DNA from: a bacterium
GTDB taxonomy: Bacteria > Patescibacteriota > Minisyncoccia > Minisyncoccales > UBA10102
Reading direction: 5' to 3'
NCBI GenBank assembly: GCA_030698465.1
Contig: JAUYJZ010000041.1
Coordinates: 1 to 8,467, forward strand
Length of the DNA: 8,467 nucleotides
Positions 6,006-8,467 of the stretch are shown one piece after another. The translations under genes and the position numbers were made by a program. The notes under the pieces are model-generated. The model was not told the origin of the DNA. It made no database searches and saw only the letters and a program-made list of their open reading frames with translations. Numbering within the stretch: the first letter of the stretch is position 1; every line of letters starts with the position of its first letter.

Positions 6006-7953
6006 GGGTCATATTACCTCGCACCGAAAAAGAAGACAAAACAACTTTCCATCCTCCCAAGACCAAAAAGAGAGCGATGCCTACTCCAAAAAACAAGATT
6101 GCCTGGCCGGGGCCGGAACTAAAGAAATCCTGCACCGTTCCAGCTGCTTCTGCAGTAAACTGCACCTTTTTTTGCCCCTCCTCTGGTATACGTTCTTCTT
6201 TAAAGGTTATGGTTCCGTTTCCCAGTACCCCAAGCTGAACAGATTCTTCTCTTTCGGGCAATGGAGTCAACGCCAGCGCATTCTCTTGCTCTTTCTGTGC
6301 AAGATATGCGGTGTAAAGGGCTGCAACCTGGGGCTTTAATGCCTCCACCTCGAGCGCAATGCGGTTTACTTCCTGCTCAATTTCCTGGAGTTTCTTTGTT
6401 TTCTCCAAAAAGCTTCCGAGTCCCCCTTGCTCAAAGCTAAAAAGAATGTCTCCCCATGGCTTTCCTAAGGCAGCTGGGATTGCCAGAGAGGTTGCCCAAA
6501 CGCGATTTGAGGCCGTATCCGCTTCTTCAAGTCCGCCGTCAGGCGCCTGCTGAGAAGCTAACCAGGAACCATCAGGGGTTTCAGAGAGGGCAGAAAGCGC
6601 CTGGAGCGCCCAGGATGTCGCATATACATTCCCAAAAGAACCTTGTTCCTGCTCTCTGCTTTTCACATATGATAATGCTTTTGCAAGGCCTTCCTCCACG
6701 CCCTGCAGCTGAGAAAACGGAACGAGAGCTTGAATGGCAGCTGCCGTAAGGTCAACATCTCCAAAAGAGCCACTTTCATCTTGCGAGGAGAGAACAAAGT
6801 CCGCATCCTGCTGTATCATTTCGTCTGCAGGCCCGTATCCTGCACGGTTCAGCACTACCAAAGCAAAGATGTCATCATTTACCAATTCTGCATTCCCGAA
6901 CTGCTTTCCATCAAACGCATCAACAATGTGCTTTATGTGATTTGTGGAGGTTCCTGTAGCTGGGTTAATGCCAAGGGCCATTAAGGCCATCGCCCTTCTC
7001 TCTTGGTCCGTGAGAAGGGTTCCGGGATCTGGATTAGAAAGAAGATAGCTCTGCAATCGTTCTTTCGCAGGGCTGTCTTTGCCCGAAGCCCCAAACGCAA
7101 TAGCCACCCAATCACTCAATAATGCAGCTCCAAAAGAACCTTGCTCGTTCTGCTGGGAAGCAAGGAAATCAAGTGCCTTGACTGTTTGAAAGTCCTTTGT
7201 AGCAGGCTGGGTTACTCCCCCGATATACGCACGCTGGCGTACCTCTAAGGCAGCAGAAGGAAAGTAGAAATCTTCTTTTATGCCAATCTGGTACTGGCCC
7301 TGCTCTTCAATGCTAAACACAGCCTGTCCGTTTTCATCTGCCAAGCTTGTCTGAATTTCCAAAGGAGACCAGGGATTATCCGGATCTGGCTGCGTAATTC
7401 CAATGGTAACTCCAAGAAGCGCTGTCCAGGTGTTGTCTTTATAATTATACTCCTGCGAACTTGCGGTAAACTGGGTTCCAACCTCCACAGAAGAAAGAGA
7501 CAAGACAACTTGCCTGGAGGGGCCAAAATACACATAGACCGTCTCACCACCATTGAGTACGTATTTGTCCATTCCTACTTCAGGAGTCGCGGCGTTCACG
7601 GCATACAGCCAATTGTCACATTTCTCTGTTCCAAGGCTTGTAATGAAAATGCAATTCACCAAAAGGGAATCAAAAGAAGGAAAGTACTGAATCTGAGACA
7701 AGGCAAAAGTAGGGTCGACCTCAGCCAGTGCGGCAAGAACTCCCAGCACGCTTTTGGCATCCACCTCCCTTGGTATGCCTTCAATATCCGTTACGCTTAT
7801 CGTTCCGGAATCCGGAAGCTCAAATAAAACATGGTCTAATACCATGGTTTCCTGATGGCGCAAGGACACCGTGACCCCTGCTGCACCAACTGACCCTGCA
7901 AACAGTAAACCCCCCAAAACCAGCAGAAAAACTGCACTAATACGCTTCTTCAT
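5983..7953 (-). CDS. Surface protein: DUF4430-like domain, alpha/alpha-toroid repeats, coiled coil, C-terminal anchor
   Basis: 656 residues from ATG 7953. Residues 1-24 are a signal peptide (KKR then a hydrophobic core, SVGA end). Residues 27-143 are a DUF4430-like domain: SVLGVLAAL (68-76), then a NWLYAVN...Y.L..GETVYVYFG pattern (114-144), with C101/C112 possibly disulfide-bonded. Residues 150-240 look beta-rich. Residues 250-500 carry prenyltransferase/squalene-cyclase-type repeats: FLASQQNEQGSFG (263-275), FVLSSQDESGSFG (386-398), YVKSREQEQGSFG (429-441), WLASQQAPDGGL (464-475). The cyclase DxDD motif is absent, so it is probably a binding scaffold. Residues 515-560 form a likely coiled coil. 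Residues 616-640 are a membrane helix with a short tail. The start is chosen because GGAG (7962-7965) lies 8 bases upstream. An in-frame ATG at 8061 would bury the signal peptide and overlap the previous gene by 125 bases. Ligand unknown. Confidence 0.88.
   Translation of the reverse strand: MKKRISAVFLLVLGGLLFAGSVGAAGVTVSLRHQETMVLDHVLFELPDSGTISVTDIEGIPREVDAKSVLGVLAALAEVDPTFALSQIQYFPSFDSLLVNCIFITSLGTEKCDNWLYAVNAATPEVGMDKYVLNGGETVYVYFGPSRQVVLSLSSVEVGTQFTASSQEYNYKDNTWTALLGVTIGITQPDPDNPWSPLEIQTSLADENGQAVFSIEEQGQYQIGIKEDFYFPSAALEVRQRAYIGGVTQPATKDFQTVKALDFLASQQNEQGSFGAALLSDWVAIAFGASGKDSPAKERLQSYLLSNPDPGTLLTDQERRAMALMALGINPATGTSTNHIKHIVDAFDGKQFGNAELVNDDIFALVVLNRAGYGPADEMIQQDADFVLSSQDESGSFGDVDLTAAAIQALVPFSQLQGVEEGLAKALSYVKSREQEQGSFGNVYATSWALQALSALSETPDGSWLASQQAPDGGLEEADTASNRVWATSLAIPAALGKPWGDILFSFEQGGLGSFLEKTKKLQEIEQEVNRIALEVEALKPQVAALYTAYLAQKEQENALALTPLPEREESVQLGVLGNGTITFKEERIPEEGQKKVQFTAEAAGTVQDFFSSGPGQAILFFGVGIALFLVLGGWKVVLSSFSVRGNMTHGETRPF
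6632..6645 (-). repeat. Toroid repeat DNA motif, copy 2 (14 bases)
   Basis: Exact match to 7130-7143, encoding the EQGSFG motif of the third visible toroid repeat. Confidence 0.6.
7130..7143 (-). repeat. Toroid repeat DNA motif, copy 1 (14 bases)
   Basis: Encodes part of the EQGSFG motif in the first toroid repeat. The same 14 bases recur exactly at 6632-6645, and a related version occurs at 6761-6770. This fits internal duplication of toroid repeats. Confidence 0.6.
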
Positions 7954-8386
7954 CTTCATAGCTCCAAGTAATGATATCATATGGTTGAATAATGTATTGC
8001 GAAACGCCAATCTTGGCTTTCTCGCCGTTGATAGAGTAAATCCAGTATTTTCGCTCTCCATTGCTCTGACGCAAGCCGTTTATCTCTTCTACTAGAAATC
8101 CCAATCCTGGAAACTCTTTTCCTTTAAAGTTCAGATCTGAGGCCTTTTGCAGAGTTTCCATGGCATCATACGCAGAACTGCCTGCCTCTACCTCAACCTC
8201 ATACCTTAACCCTTGAACTTCAAGCACAAAAGGTATCTTTTCATCTTGGATAAAAGAACCCTCTTTACCCTGAGGGGGTGGGACAATATCTTGTGTCCTA
8301 CCCTCAAAGGAAGCGGCCACAGCTACACCTCCTCCTAAAAGAACTACAGAAAAGAGCAGAAAAAATGTTCCTTTTCCTTTGTTCAT
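7937..8386 (-). CDS. Exported single-domain DUF4430 protein (transcobalamin beta-domain-like)
   Basis: 149 residues from ATG 8386. Residues 1-25 are a signal peptide or anchor (KGK, then a hydrophobic core FFLLFSVVLLGGGVAVA, AVAAS possible cleavage site). A Pro-rich linker follows (30-40). Residues 52-143 form a DUF4430 domain with its typical signposts: VEAGSSAYDAMETL (66-79), GLGFLVEEING (94-104), YWIYSINGEKAKIGVSQY (114-131) and QPYDIITWSYED (134-145). DUF4430 resembles the C-terminal beta domain of transcobalamin and intrinsic factor; in bacteria its ligand is mostly unproven. A longer reading from TTG 8416 is rejected because that codon lies between the -35 and -10 boxes. The gene overlaps the start of the next, which also carries a DUF4430-like domain, so the two products may act together at the cell surface. 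Confidence 0.88.
   Translation of the reverse strand: MNKGKGTFFLLFSVVLLGGGVAVAASFEGRTQDIVPPPQGKEGSFIQDEKIPFVLEVQGLRYEVEVEAGSSAYDAMETLQKASDLNFKGKEFPGLGFLVEEINGLRQSNGERKYWIYSINGEKAKIGVSQYIIQPYDIITWSYEDEEAY
7962..7965 (-). promoter_or_regulatory. Shine-Dalgarno deciding the toroid-protein start
   Basis: The coding strand reads TTGGAGCTATGAAGATG. GGAG is 8 bases before the second ATG (7953) but only 2 bases before the first (7959), so MKKRIS is favoured over MKMKKRIS. Either choice overlaps the end of the DUF4430 gene (17 or 23 bases). Confidence 0.6.
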
Positions 8387-8397
8387 GCGAATGAAGC

Positions 8398-8427
8398 ATT
8401 CTACCCTAGGAAACAAAAAAACGTCAA
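8398..8427 (-). promoter_or_regulatory. Sigma70-type promoter of the DUF4430/toroid operon, near-leaderless
   Basis: The coding strand carries TTGACG (8422-8427, 5 of 6 to consensus), an 18-base T-rich spacer, and TAGAAT (8398-8403, 5 of 6). Only 11 bases separate the -10 box from ATG 8386, so a start site 6-8 bases after the -10 leaves a leader of about 3-5 bases. The gene has no Shine-Dalgarno, consistent with leaderless or near-leaderless translation. It is the best promoter match in the window and may serve the whole downstream chain. Confidence 0.6.
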
Positions 8428-8467
8428 GCCATACAACCCTTAGCCATCTGTGGATTACTTCTGGCAG

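Noticed and set aside
5398..6339. Plus-strand open frames across the HAD and toroid genes
   Set aside because: They are antisense to well-supported genes with clear motifs, have no family resemblance and no good start signals.
6454..7206. Terpene cyclase or protein prenyltransferase enzyme activity
   Set aside because: The toroid repeats are present but the DxDD catalytic motif is not, and the protein is exported and anchored. A binding or structural scaffold is likelier.
7954..8061. A longer N-terminus for the toroid protein starting at ATG 8061
   Set aside because: It would put 36 residues before the signal peptide and overlap the upstream gene by 125 bases. GGAG is ideally spaced for ATG 7953.
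8387..8416. A TTG start at 8416 for the DUF4430 protein
   Set aside because: It lies in the spacer of the likely promoter and adds polar residues ahead of the signal peptide. ATG 8386 fits better.
8411..8447. T-run after ATGGCT repeats as a terminator of an upstream gene
   Set aside because: The two ATGGCT copies are direct, not inverted, so no hairpin forms. The T-run fits as the promoter spacer.
8424..8465. Possible tail of an upstream minus-strand gene (frame ending in TGA at 8424-8426)
   Set aside because: Only 13 codons are visible, with no recognisable residues, and another frame is also open. It cannot be supported.
1..8467. Alternative genetic code with TGA read as Gly (as in Gracilibacteria)
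   Set aside because: TGA acts as a normal stop at the ends of the toroid, HAD and rpiB genes, precisely at family-typical lengths and at ATGA junctions.

Overview
All genes read on the minus strand, so the window is best read from its right end (base 8467) to its left end. Nine protein genes can be supported. They are packed head to tail, with gaps of 3 to 69 bases or with overlaps, including two of the ATGA type. No stretch over 300 bases lacks a gene, and I see no RNA gene, CRISPR array, insertion sequence or factor-independent terminator. The compact layout, standard stop codons, several small membrane-anchored proteins of unknown function and the recurring N-terminal anchor GGxFxWQY suggest a Candidate Phyla Radiation (Patescibacteria, Parcubacteria-like) bacterium. 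This placement is inference from style and has not been tested by phylogeny.

Right block (about 8427 to 5983): a good sigma70-type promoter sits so close to the first ATG that the mRNA would be almost leaderless. It drives a short secreted or anchored protein with one DUF4430 (transcobalamin beta-domain-like) domain. Next, overlapping it, comes a 656-residue surface protein with a signal peptide, a second DUF4430-like domain, a beta-rich segment, an alpha/alpha-toroid of the prenyltransferase/squalene-cyclase repeat type, a coiled coil and a C-terminal membrane helix. These are the two building blocks of animal transcobalamin and intrinsic factor, in reversed order.

Middle block (6005 to 3527): four cytosolic enzymes follow in a tight chain. 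They are a HAD-family phosphatase, an HD-domain metal-dependent phosphohydrolase, ribose-5-phosphate isomerase B and a ribulose-phosphate 3-epimerase-like protein. The last two would interconvert ribose-5-P, ribulose-5-P and xylulose-5-P. RpiB has the Glu-type active site known from Mycobacterium tuberculosis. The epimerase homologue has Gln where a metal-binding His is expected.

Left block (3492 to 1, running off the window): four envelope proteins. Three share nearly the same N-terminal membrane anchor, recognisable even as a 24-base DNA repeat, but have different outer domains: a 7-cysteine domain, a tandem PsbP-like pair, and a diverged, partial PsbP-like pair. The fourth is a polytopic membrane protein of unknown function. 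The block looks like a small cell-surface module downstream of housekeeping genes.
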